Positions 54,817-63,192 of a DNA stretch of 64,000 bases are shown piece after piece. A program made the position numbers and the translations under genes. Where the stretch lies: positions 248,001 to 312,000 of the forward strand of contig JAIVJZ010000001.1 in the NCBI GenBank assembly GCA_020199775.1. Direction: 5' to 3'. Position 1 is the stretch's first letter. Each line of letters begins with the position of its first letter. Under the pieces are notes generated by a model. That model worked only from the letters and a program-made list of their open reading frames with translations. It was not told the origin of the DNA and did not search any database. This DNA comes from Acidobacteriota bacterium. GTDB lineage: Bacteria > Acidobacteriota > Blastocatellia > Pyrinomonadales > Pyrinomonadaceae.

Positions 54817-55440
54817 TCAGGCGTTTTTGATGATGACGCTTTCGATGATGTTGGCGACCTGCTCGCAGCGGTCGACGGCGGCTTCGAGTTTTTCGTAAAT
54901 CTCTTTGAACTTGAGCACGGTGAGCGGGTCTGACTCTTGCCGGAACAGTTCGCCGATGGCCGCGTGATAGGTGTCGTCGGCGACGTTCTCCAGCCGGTGG
55001 ATTTCGACGAGGCGTTGATTGATGCCGACGGGGCGCGCCAGCGTCGTGACGATCTCGTGGAGTTGCACGGCCATGCGCTGGATAACGTCGGCGAAGGAGC
55101 GCGCGTGCGGCGTGCTGGCCTGAATGTTGAACATGACCATGGCGCGCGCGGCGTCGTCGATGAGATCGACCACGTCGTCGAGCGCGCTCGACAACTCGTA
55201 GATGTCTTCGCGGTCGAAGGGGGTGATGAAAGACTTGTTGAGGCTGGTCGAGATGGTGTGCGTCAGTTCGTCGCAGGCGTGTTCGATGGTTTTAATGCGT
55301 TGGGCGTAGGCGTTGTAGTCGCGGCTGCCTTCGCCCATCATCTCGACGAGGATCGTCGAGGCGTCGTAGATGTAAGAGGTCATCTGCGAGAAAAAGGAGA
55401 AATATTGATCCTCGCGGGGCAGAAAACTGAAACGCGCCAT
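54817..55440 (-). CDS. DUF47 family (PhoU-like) phosphate transport accessory protein
   Basis: Helical PhoU-like protein of 207 residues, family DUF47, usually encoded beside PiT transporters and thought to regulate them. Visible family features: HACDELTHTISTSLNKSFITPFDREDIYEL near 55-82, and ENVADDTYHAAIGELF. No membrane segment. It is the first gene of the DUF47-pit pair; a GTTCAT-type direct repeat and TATAGT lie upstream. Only weak ribosome-site sequence (GGAGCC) precedes the ATG. Confidence 0.93.
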   Translation of the reverse strand: MARFSFLPREDQYFSFFSQMTSYIYDASTILVEMMGEGSRDYNAYAQRIKTIEHACDELTHTISTSLNKSFITPFDREDIYELSSALDDVVDLIDDAARAMVMFNIQASTPHARSFADVIQRMAVQLHEIVTTLARPVGINQRLVEIHRLENVADDTYHAAIGELFRQESDPLTVLKFKEIYEKLEAAVDRCEQVANIIESVIIKNA

Positions 55441-55481
55441 CTTTTTATCGGCTCCGTTGTGGGATTGAAAGAAGAAACCGC

Positions 55482-55540
55482 ACTATAGACGAACTGGCGG
55501 GGAAGTTTCAAGGTGAACGCGAGATGAACGGGAGATGAAC
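55482..55540 (-). promoter_or_regulatory. putative Pho box and promoter of DUF47-pit
   Basis: Minus-strand hexamers GTTCAT (55540-55535), GTTCAT (55529-55524), GTTCAC (55518-55513) and weaker AACTTC (55507-55502), exact 11-bp period. TATAGT follows at 55487-55482 after 14 bp. It resembles the pstS box in period and in the TTCA/TTAA core. Start codon 41 bp downstream. Confidence 0.65.
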
Positions 55541-55544
55541 CCGG

Positions 55545-55626
55545 AATGATGAAGTCGGAACGCGGAACGATGAATGGAAGCAAACTGCTTTAACTTCATC
55601 GTTCATCGTTCCGACTTCATCGTTTC
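55545..55626. repeat. intergenic palindrome, family B copy 4
   Basis: Left arm AATGATGAAGTCGGAACGCG and GAACGATGAA; core AAGCAAACTGCTTTAACTTC; right arm ATCGTTCATCGTTCCGACTT. It lies between the orphan winged-helix gene and the Pho box. Confidence 0.85.
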
Positions 55627-55975
55627 AGGTGACGAGCCGGTAGCCGACGTTGACCATGGTTTCGATGTGGACGCGGAAGGGCGCGAGGCGGCGGCGCAGG
55701 CGGTAGATGTGAACGTGGAGGCTCCCGGCGTTGAAGGCGGCGGCCGTAGGCCACGCGTGCCGCCACAGTTCTTCCGACGAGACGACGCGCTGCGGGTTGA
55801 GCGTGAGGCGCGAAAGGAGCAGAAACTCTTTGCGCGGGAACCGGAGCGCGCTCCCGTCGCACGCGACGTAATAGTTGTCGTGCTCGACGCGCAACCGCCC
55901 ATCGTCGTAAACGGCCGCACCCGCGTCAAACTCTCGCCCTCGCGCCGGTGTCGGAGGTGTCAAGTCGGTGCTCAT
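55625..55975 (-). CDS. stand-alone OmpR/PhoB-type winged-helix protein
   Basis: Protein of 116 residues: a short Pro-rich N-terminus, then a single OmpR-type DNA-binding domain (about 28-116). Features: LRFPRKEFLLLSRL, VVSSEELWRHAWP, NAGSLHVHIYRLRRRL and MVNVGYRLV. No receiver domain precedes it and no upstream frame supplies one. It is the first minus-strand gene before the Pho box and DUF47-pit. It may be a constitutive or differently controlled DNA-binding protein, or the surviving half of a response regulator. No good ribosome site is visible. The fold is certain; its role is not. Confidence 0.8.
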   Translation of the reverse strand: MSTDLTPPTPARGREFDAGAAVYDDGRLRVEHDNYYVACDGSALRFPRKEFLLLSRLTLNPQRVVSSEELWRHAWPTAAAFNAGSLHVHIYRLRRRLAPFRVHIETMVNVGYRLVT

Positions 55976-55989
55976 AAATTTAGGAAGAG

Positions 55990-56085
55990 CCGGGAATCGT
56001 TCGAGAGCCGGGAATCGTGAATCGTCTATCGTGAAGAGAGGAAAGCCGGGTTCTTTCTATTTACGATTGACGATGCACGATTTAC
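55990..56085. repeat. intergenic palindrome, family C copy 2
   Basis: Left arm GGGAATCGTGAATCGTCTAT preceded by another GGGAATCGTTCG; loop GAAAGCCGGGTTCTTT; right arm CTATTTACGATTGACGATGC then ACGATTTACCG. It fills the gap after the second TonB-dependent receptor gene. Confidence 0.8.
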
Positions 56086-56090
56086 CGTTT

Positions 56091-59000
56091 TTAGAACTTC
56101 AGTTTCGCGCCGAACTGCATGACGCGGGGGCCGCCGACGGTGTTGGTGACACGGCCGAAGTCGGTGGCGTCTTGCAGGTCGTTGTTGGGGTTGGCGAAGT
56201 TGACGTTGTTGAAGACGTTGAACACGTCCCAGCGCAACTCCAGCCCGACGCGCTCGGTGAGCGCGGTGGTTTTGGAGAGTCCGAGGTCGAAACGCTTCTG
56301 GCGCGGCCCGCGCAGGACGTTGCGGCCGAGATTGCCGTACTGCCCGAAGGACGAGCAGAGCGCGTCCGGGTTGAAGTAACGCTCGGTCGGGTCGTCGCCT
56401 TGCTCGCGCAATTGATCAAGCGTGCCGCAGAGATTGGGGCGACCGAAGCCGGGGCGGAAGAGTCCGCCCGACCCGGAGCGAAGGGCCGTCAGGGCGGAGA
56501 CGTTTCCGGCCTCCGGTTCGGCCGCGAAGATGGTGAACGGCGTGCCCGACTGCACCTGCGCGAAGCCCGACAGTTGGAAGCCGCGCAGGAAGCGTGAGGT
56601 GAAATTGAAGGTCGGGATGTCGTAGACGAAACTCAGGCTGAACCGTTGCGTGCGGTCGAAGTCGGAGAGGCCGCGATTGCTTCGCGGGTCGTTGGAGTTG
56701 TTCTGCAAAATGAAGCCGGTGTTGGGCACGTCGGGTTTGCCGCCGCCGGCGGTCGAGCCGGGGTCTGCGCTCGACGTGTCGATGGCTTTCGAGAAGGCGT
56801 ACGAGGCGTTGAACTGTAACCCGCGCGCGAGCCGTTGCGTCAGGTTGAACTGCGCGCCGTGATAGATGGAGTTTCCGTCCGCTTGCAGGAGCAGCGCCTC
56901 GGGGATGTTGAAGCCGAGCAGTTGCCCGCGCGCCTCGAAGCCGATGATTGAGCCGTTCGGGTCGCTCAGGTTGAAATCGACGGGCACGCCCGTCACCGTG
57001 TTCGGGAAGCCGAAGGCGATCCCCCGGCCGCGCTCGCGCTCCGACCCGGCGGTGCGCAGCGCGCCGCGCAGGGCGTTCGGGTTGCCGCGCTGCGCCGCCT
57101 CGTAAGCCCGGTTGAAGCGGGCGAAGATGTAGTCGGGCGTGTTCGGGTTGTTGAGGTCGTAAACTTGGTTGAGCGCCTTCGCCTGTAAGAGTTTCGTGCC
57201 CTTCGTCCCGACGTAGCGTGCTTCGACGAGCAGGTTCTTCGTCGCTTCGAACTGCGCGCCGAGATTCCACTGCTGAACGTAGGGCGTGCGCAGGTTGCGG
57301 TCAACGGCGCGAAACTCGAACGTTTCGGCGATGTTGCCGAGCGCGGGCTGACCCGTCGCCAGATCGACGGCGTTCAGCGCGCCGTTGGCATCGCGCTGAA
57401 CGCCGGTGTTGTCACGGATGACGTAGGTGATCGCGCCGCCGGTCGAGACGAGTTGGATGCGGTTCGGGAGAAAGTTGTTGAGGCCGAGCCCCGTGTTCTG
57501 CTGCGAGAAGGCCGTGCCGATGTTGATCTGCCGCGTGGGCGCGGTCACTTCGATCTCGCGCAGGAACGGGTAGTTGCTGAACACGGTGTTGATGAAGGCG
57601 GACGAGGGGCGGTCGAAGAAGACGCCGTAGCCGCCGCGCACGACCATGCGATTGCTCTCAAGCGGCGAGTAGGCGAAGCCGAAGCGCGGCGCGAAGTTGT
57701 TGCGGTCGGGATTGATGGTCGACTTGTTAGCGGCGCGCGCCGTGACGGCGAGCGCGGAATCGAGCGCGCTGAAGCCGGTCGTTTGCACGTTGGAAGGGAC
57801 GATGAAGCCCGCGAGCGGGTTCTCGGTGCTCGTCAGGAGCGCGGGGTCGAAGTTGCCGAACTGGCCGTTTTGCTCTTCCGGCGTGCCGAAAAATTCGTAA
57901 CGCAGGCCGAGGTTGAAGGTCAGTTTGCGGCTGAACTTCCAATCGTCGGCGACGTAGCCGGAGAGGTCTCGGAAGCGGAAACTCTTGTCGGTGATGCCGA
58001 ACTGCGTGTCGGCCTCGGTGGCGCGCCCCGACAGAAATTGCGTGAAGTTGTCGAACTTCTCAAACTCCGTCGCCTGCTCTTCCGGCAGGTTCGTGTCGAA
58101 CTGGAAGCGTTTGAACTCGCCGCCGAAGCGCAGCGTGTGCGCGCCGCGAATGAGCGTCACGTTGTCGGCCATGCTGTAGGTCTGTTGCTTGCGGCGGTTG
58201 AACGAATCGTTCGGGCCGCCGAAGGAGAAGTTGGCGAGATTGTTCCGGCCGATGAACTGACCGAGCCGCTGCGTGCCCACGCTGTTGTCGAAGAAGAGCG
58301 CGGGGTTGTCGATGCCGACCGACGCGCTCGTGATCGCCGCGAAGTCGTCGCGCAGCGAGCGCGAATTGTTGAGCGAGAAGTAGCCGAAGCGAACTTCGTT
58401 GACGAGCGTCGGGCTGAAAACGTGTACGTCGGAGACGGCGAGCGTGCGGTTGCGGTCGTCGCGCACGAGACCGGCGGGCGATGCCTGACTGTTCGGCGCG
58501 TTGAAGGGGTCGAAGCCGGGGAAATCGGCGAAGAAGAAAGCCCCCGTGAGGCGGTTGTTCGCGCCGAGTTGGCCGTCGAGTTTGAGCGTGAACTGATCCT
58601 GCTCGAACTCGGCGGGGAAGACGTTGCGCTGGCGCACGAGCGGGTTGCCGCCGAAGAGCGTGACGTTTGAACCGGCCACGGCCTGATCGTTAAAGACCGT
58701 CCGCAACCCGGCGCGCGGCGCGGGGATGAGAAAGTCGCCGGTGATCGGGTTCGTGACGTTCAGCAGGTTCAAGGCGATGGGCGAGATTTGCGCGGGGCTG
58801 AGGCAGAAGCCCGAGGTCGGCGTGCCCGCCGCGTTGCGCACGCAGGGGTTGAGCGCGGAGAAGGCCGCGACGACGTTGTCGGCCGTTCGGCGCGCGCCGC
58901 CGATGAGCCGCAGCGCGGCGGGCAAGACGGTCTGGCTGCTGGCCGTGGGGACAAACCCGGTGCTCGCGCTGGTGCGCTGGTAGCCGCCGAAGAAGAAGAG

Positions 59001-59954
59001 CCTCTCTTTGACGACGGGGCCGCCGACGGTGAAGCCGCCTTCGTGGCGGCGTGCGCGGGGGCGTGCGATGCCGTCCTTGTTGTAGAAGAAATCGTTGGCG
59101 TTGAAACGCTCGTTTTGCACGAAGTAATAACCCGTGCCGTGAAAATCGTTCGTGCCCGACTTGGTGACGAGTTGGAAGTTGCCGCCGCCGCTTCTCCCCG
59201 TCGAGGCGTCGTAGAGGCTGGTCTGGAGTTTCACCTCGGAGAGCGTTTCGGGCGCGGGCGCGATGTTGTCGTTGAGCGAGCCTTCGTTATTGGTGACATT
59301 GGTCGCATCGACGCCGTTGAAGAAGAGGCTGGTCGAAGTGGTGCGCGTGCCGTTGACGGACGGCGAGACGTTGCCGTTGCCGTTCGTGAGCACGGGCGAA
59401 AGTTCCGCGCTGACGCCCGCCTCGGATGAGAGCAGTTGCGTGAAACTGCGCGTCGAGGTCGGGATGGCGACGAGTTGCTCGGAGGAGACCCGGCGCGCGG
59501 TCGTGGCCGTCTCCGTCGCCAGCAGCGTCGCCTCGCCCGACGTGATAGTGATCACTTCCCCCGACAGTTCACCGATTTCGAGGCGGTCTTCGAGCGTGCG
59601 CGGGACGGAAGCTTCGACCTCGACGCCCTGCCGCACCAACCTTTTGAAGCCCGTCACCTCGATTGCGACTTCGTACGCGCCGACGGGGAGCACGGGGATC
59701 GTCCAGCGTCCCTCTTCATTCGTCGTGGCGGTGCGCGCCTGCCCCGTCCCCGTGTTTCGCACGTTGACCGTGACGCCGGGCAGGAGCGCGCCGCTCGTGT
59801 CCTGCACGACGCCGCTCAAACTCCCTGTCGGGTTGGACTGCGCTCTGATTGAAGGGGCGAGAGCCGGCACGACTCCCGCGATTAAGAGCAACGACAAGAG
59901 GCCGGACGCTTTTTTACAGGTCAATATAAAACTTCTTTTGGTGGTGGAACTCAT
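56091..59954 (-). CDS. TonB-dependent receptor with N-terminal carboxypeptidase-regulatory domain (Oar-like)
   Basis: Outer-membrane receptor of 1287 residues. Signal peptide to about 39 (SIRAQ). CarboxypepD_reg-like domain about 42-130 (LSGVVQDTSGALLPGVTVN). Plug region with FNGVDATNV and the GGGNFQLVTKSGTNDFHG motif. A large barrel ends in a terminal Phe (MQFGAKLKF). TAGGAGA 6 bp before the ATG supports the start. It is longer than the first receptor in the window and clearly diverged from it. The substrate is unknown. It lies upstream of the phosphate block on the same strand, but a palindromic element and gene orientation do not prove shared regulation. It has a divergent 505-bp gap to the GGDEF/EAL gene. 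Confidence 0.93.
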   Translation of the reverse strand: MSSTTKRSFILTCKKASGLLSLLLIAGVVPALAPSIRAQSNPTGSLSGVVQDTSGALLPGVTVNVRNTGTGQARTATTNEEGRWTIPVLPVGAYEVAIEVTGFKRLVRQGVEVEASVPRTLEDRLEIGELSGEVITITSGEATLLATETATTARRVSSEQLVAIPTSTRSFTQLLSSEAGVSAELSPVLTNGNGNVSPSVNGTRTTSTSLFFNGVDATNVTNNEGSLNDNIAPAPETLSEVKLQTSLYDASTGRSGGGNFQLVTKSGTNDFHGTGYYFVQNERFNANDFFYNKDGIARPRARRHEGGFTVGGPVVKERLFFFGGYQRTSASTGFVPTASSQTVLPAALRLIGGARRTADNVVAAFSALNPCVRNAAGTPTSGFCLSPAQISPIALNLLNVTNPITGDFLIPAPRAGLRTVFNDQAVAGSNVTLFGGNPLVRQRNVFPAEFEQDQFTLKLDGQLGANNRLTGAFFFADFPGFDPFNAPNSQASPAGLVRDDRNRTLAVSDVHVFSPTLVNEVRFGYFSLNNSRSLRDDFAAITSASVGIDNPALFFDNSVGTQRLGQFIGRNNLANFSFGGPNDSFNRRKQQTYSMADNVTLIRGAHTLRFGGEFKRFQFDTNLPEEQATEFEKFDNFTQFLSGRATEADTQFGITDKSFRFRDLSGYVADDWKFSRKLTFNLGLRYEFFGTPEEQNGQFGNFDPALLTSTENPLAGFIVPSNVQTTGFSALDSALAVTARAANKSTINPDRNNFAPRFGFAYSPLESNRMVVRGGYGVFFDRPSSAFINTVFSNYPFLREIEVTAPTRQINIGTAFSQQNTGLGLNNFLPNRIQLVSTGGAITYVIRDNTGVQRDANGALNAVDLATGQPALGNIAETFEFRAVDRNLRTPYVQQWNLGAQFEATKNLLVEARYVGTKGTKLLQAKALNQVYDLNNPNTPDYIFARFNRAYEAAQRGNPNALRGALRTAGSERERGRGIAFGFPNTVTGVPVDFNLSDPNGSIIGFEARGQLLGFNIPEALLLQADGNSIYHGAQFNLTQRLARGLQFNASYAFSKAIDTSSADPGSTAGGGKPDVPNTGFILQNNSNDPRSNRGLSDFDRTQRFSLSFVYDIPTFNFTSRFLRGFQLSGFAQVQSGTPFTIFAAEPEAGNVSALTALRSGSGGLFRPGFGRPNLCGTLDQLREQGDDPTERYFNPDALCSSFGQYGNLGRNVLRGPRQKRFDLGLSKTTALTERVGLELRWDVFNVFNNVNFANPNNDLQDATDFGRVTNTVGGPRVMQFGAKLKF

Positions 59955-60459
59955 AAGTTTCTCCTACGGCGGATCGGTTGAAAGTAAGGGCGGCGCGCGA
60001 GCCGCGCGCGTGCGAAAGCTGCTGCCAAAAATTAAAGCGGCGGATAGTCGATCAAAGCACTTCGGCCCGTATGAAAGTGCGCGCGGCGTATCGTGTTCGC
60101 GAAGCCGAAGGGTAAGGCGCGCGGGTTAAGCCGGAGTGAAGGTCGCCTTAAAAGTTTGTTAACTGTGGGCGGAGGAGGCGGGCGGGCAAATTACCGAAAA
60201 TAGATGCGGCGGCCGTCGATAATCGATGAGACGGTCGTCAATAGAGAGTGACGTTATTTCTTTCAAACTGACATGCCGAACGTCAACTTGAATGAGAGCC
60301 GCCTCAGCCGTCTCTTTCACTCTGCCCGCCTGATCGTGAATTTAGTTGGATTAATGGCATTTATTGGCGTGGCGCGACATGGCCTTTGAATTGCCTGACG
60401 GATAAGGCAGAGGCTCGACGGAGACGAGCTACAACAAACCTGGGTCAGTTGGAAGCAAC
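59955..60459. other. 505-bp divergent intergenic region
   Basis: Between the second receptor and the GGDEF/EAL gene. It contains small imperfect hairpins (CCGTCGATAATCGATGAGAC near 60214, GCTCGACGGAGACGAGC near 60414) but no gene I can support. I looked for a c-di-GMP riboswitch because of the downstream gene and did not find its conserved core. Confidence 0.4.
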
Positions 60460-62973
60460 ATGAAAAGCTTGAGCGAATACGAAGCTGTCAGCACCTATAC
60501 GAAGGTGATCTTGTCGGTATACGCCATCATTTTTCTGGCGGCGGTGTACTGCATGCCGGTGGCTCATATCGGCCTCCCGCTTTTACTGTTCGCCCTCTTG
60601 GCGGTGCGCGCCAGTTCGAGTTTCCCGGTGAAGATCGCCGGGGCGGGCAATCACCTCTACCTGACGGACAGTTTCCTGCTCCTCTCCATGCTGGTGTTCG
60701 ACGCCGAAGCGGCGACCGTGCTCGCCTGCGTCGTCACGCCTTGTGTGCTGCTTCATTCGAGTAAGAGCGTCACCGCGCTTATCTTCCGTTCGGCCATCTC
60801 CATCCTCCCCACTTTCCTCGCCGCGCTGCTGCTCCGCTTCGGGTTCGGCTCCGTGCCTCAACTCATGCAGGCGCAAGACCTCCCCGCGATAGCTACCGCG
60901 CTCGTCGTGGCAATCGTCGCGCAGTCGGCCGTCAGCGCGTCGATCCTGCTGCTCGGCAGGAGCGCAGGCCCGCAGCAGAAGCGTTGGCAGGCTTTCGTTA
61001 AAAGTTATCTCCGGCCGCTCTCGGTGTATCTGGCGGCCGGTGGCGTCGCCGGGCTGCTGGCCGCCGCCACATATTTCGTTGGTCTGAACTTCGTCACGCT
61101 CGCGGGTGTCGCCGCCGCCATCGCGTATTTCGCTTACACCTCTTACAGGGAAAATCACTTCATCAGCGCGCCGCCGCAGGCGCAAGTGGCGTCGGCCAAC
61201 ACTAACAACGCCCCGAGCGACGAAGACCGCTTCCGTAACGCCTTCGACTTCGCCGCCATCGGCATGGCGTTGGTCTCTTCGGAGGGGCGTTGGCTACAGG
61301 TTAACCGCGCGCTGTGCAAAATTCTGGGCTACACGGAACGCGAGATGATCGTCACGGACTTTCTGACGGTCATTCACCCGGACGACTTGAGCGTGGCGGT
61401 CGAAGCCATCAAACGACTGCGTAAAGGCAACAGCACCATCGACCAGTGTGAGGTTCGCTTCCAGCATAAGTCGGGTCATAAAGTTTGGGGTCTGTGGAGC
61501 GCGTCGCTGGCGGGCGGCTCACACGTGGCCTCCACGCCGCTCGTCTTCCAGATTCAGGACATCACGGATCGCAAGCGCGCCGAAGAGCAGCTCCAGCACG
61601 AAGCGATGCACGACGTATTGACGGGGCTGCCCAACCGCGCGATGTTCATCGACCACCTCGAACTCGCCATCGCCCGCGCGCAACGCAACGAGGCGCGCAA
61701 GTTCGCGGTGCTCTACGTCGATCTCGACCGCTTCAAGATCATCAACGACAGTCTGGGTCACGCCGTCGGCGACCAGTTGCTCAAAGAGATCGCGGCGCGC
61801 CTCTGGCGGTGCGTCAGGGCGGGCGACACGGTGGCGCGCCTCGGCGGCGACGAGTTCGTGCTCCTGCTCGAAGACATCTACGAAGAGGGCGAGGCGATAG
61901 AGGTTGCGGAACGCATCAAGAGCGAGTTGGCCGCGTCCTTCACGCTCAACGGGCGCGAGGTGTTCACGACGGTCAGCATCGGCGTGGCTTCCAGTTGGAC
62001 GAGCTATCATCAGGCCGAAGGGCTGATCAGAGACGCCGACGCGGCCATGTACCGCGCGAAATCGCTCGGCAAGAATCGCCACGAAATTTACGACTCCGCG
62101 ATGCACGCGCAGGTCAACGACCTCTTGCAGATGGAGACCGCCCTGCGGATGGCCGTCGAGCGGAACGAACTGGTCGTCTATTACCAGTCAATCGTCGATC
62201 TGGAGACCTTCAAGATTTCGGGCTTCGAGGCGCTCGTGCGTTGGAACCACCCGGAGCGCGGATTCATCTCGCCCGCCCACTTCATCCCGCTGGCCGAAGA
62301 GACGGGCTTGATCGTGGACATCGGCGAGTGGGTGTTGCGCGACGCATGCCGCCAGATGGAACGCTGGCAGAAGATATTCCCGTCCGACCCGCCGCTCTTT
62401 GTCAGCGTTAACTTGTCGAGCAAGCAGTTCATCCAGAGCGATCTGATTCAGCGTGTGACGCAGATTATTCAGGAGACGAAGATCAACCCGGAGGGGCTGA
62501 AACTTGAGATCACCGAAAGCGCGGTGATGGACAACGTCGAGACGGCGACCGAGATGCTCAAGAAGCTGCGCGCGCTCGGCATCAAGTTGAGCATTGACGA
62601 TTTCGGCACGGGCTATTCCAGCTTGAGCTACCTGCATCGTTTCCCGATTGACACGTTGAAGGTTGACCGCTCGTTCGTCGTCAACATGTCGGAGGACAGC
62701 GAGAACGTGGAGATCGTGCGGACGATTGTGAGCCTCGCGCAGAACCTCGGCATGAACGTCATCGCGGAGGGCGTGGAGACGAAAGAACAACTCGCCGCGC
62801 TCAGAAAGTTGGGCTGCGAAAACGGGCAGGGCTATTTCTTCTCCAAGCCCGTGGGCGCGAAGGCGGCCGAGAATTTGATCTGCGACACCTACACGGTGGA
62901 ACCCACGGTCGAGAACCTCGTCAACTCCGCGCGCACGCCGGAAAAAGTCGTCCGCTATTCGCAAGTCGCTTAG
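60460..62973 (+). CDS. membrane PAS-GGDEF-EAL cyclic-di-GMP protein
   Basis: Membrane-bound c-di-GMP enzyme of 837 residues. Residues about 15-235 hold six or so hydrophobic helices (MASE-like sensor). PAS domain about 260-385 (RFRNAFDFAAIGMALVSSEGRWL). GGDEF domain with intact GGDEF at 462-466. EAL domain with EAL at 590-592, ITESAVM and DDFGTGYSSLSYL, so phosphodiesterase residues are in place. Both activities may exist; which one dominates cannot be read, and no RxxD inhibitory site was confirmed. GGAAG lies just before the ATG. A single gene, divergent from the receptor. Confidence 0.94.
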   Translation: MKSLSEYEAVSTYTKVILSVYAIIFLAAVYCMPVAHIGLPLLLFALLAVRASSSFPVKIAGAGNHLYLTDSFLLLSMLVFDAEAATVLACVVTPCVLLHSSKSVTALIFRSAISILPTFLAALLLRFGFGSVPQLMQAQDLPAIATALVVAIVAQSAVSASILLLGRSAGPQQKRWQAFVKSYLRPLSVYLAAGGVAGLLAAATYFVGLNFVTLAGVAAAIAYFAYTSYRENHFISAPPQAQVASANTNNAPSDEDRFRNAFDFAAIGMALVSSEGRWLQVNRALCKILGYTEREMIVTDFLTVIHPDDLSVAVEAIKRLRKGNSTIDQCEVRFQHKSGHKVWGLWSASLAGGSHVASTPLVFQIQDITDRKRAEEQLQHEAMHDVLTGLPNRAMFIDHLELAIARAQRNEARKFAVLYVDLDRFKIINDSLGHAVGDQLLKEIAARLWRCVRAGDTVARLGGDEFVLLLEDIYEEGEAIEVAERIKSELAASFTLNGREVFTTVSIGVASSWTSYHQAEGLIRDADAAMYRAKSLGKNRHEIYDSAMHAQVNDLLQMETALRMAVERNELVVYYQSIVDLETFKISGFEALVRWNHPERGFISPAHFIPLAEETGLIVDIGEWVLRDACRQMERWQKIFPSDPPLFVSVNLSSKQFIQSDLIQRVTQIIQETKINPEGLKLEITESAVMDNVETATEMLKKLRALGIKLSIDDFGTGYSSLSYLHRFPIDTLKVDRSFVVNMSEDSENVEIVRTIVSLAQNLGMNVIAEGVETKEQLAALRKLGCENGQGYFFSKPVGAKAAENLICDTYTVEPTVENLVNSARTPEKVVRYSQVA

Positions 62974-63006
62974 GCGAGCCGTCAAGTTTCGCTTCAGTTG
63001 CGATGA

Positions 63007-63056
63007 ATAAAAAAAGGGGTCGTGTCAGGCTTCGGGGAGAAGCTCGACGCGACCCC
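63007..63056 (-). terminator. rho-independent terminator of the porin-like gene
   Basis: On the minus strand a 12-bp stem (63056-63045 with 63026-63015, one G-T pair) with a smaller inner stem is followed by a T7 run. It lies about 140 bp after the stop of the minus-strand porin-like gene. Confidence 0.8.
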
Positions 63057-63192
63057 TGTCCGCATTAGTCAGGCGGGACAATGTTTGGCGGGGTGTGCAG
63101 ACTCTAACGCCGCGACGCTACAGCCGGATTAACGGCGACTTAAATGTTGATGAACAGTCGCCCGCCGCGCGGCAGCGTCATCGGACGCCATC

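Noticed and set aside
59955..60459. Cyclic-di-GMP riboswitch before the GGDEF/EAL gene
   Set aside because: Neither the GEMM-type conserved core nor its tetraloop arrangement could be found; only small unrelated hairpins.
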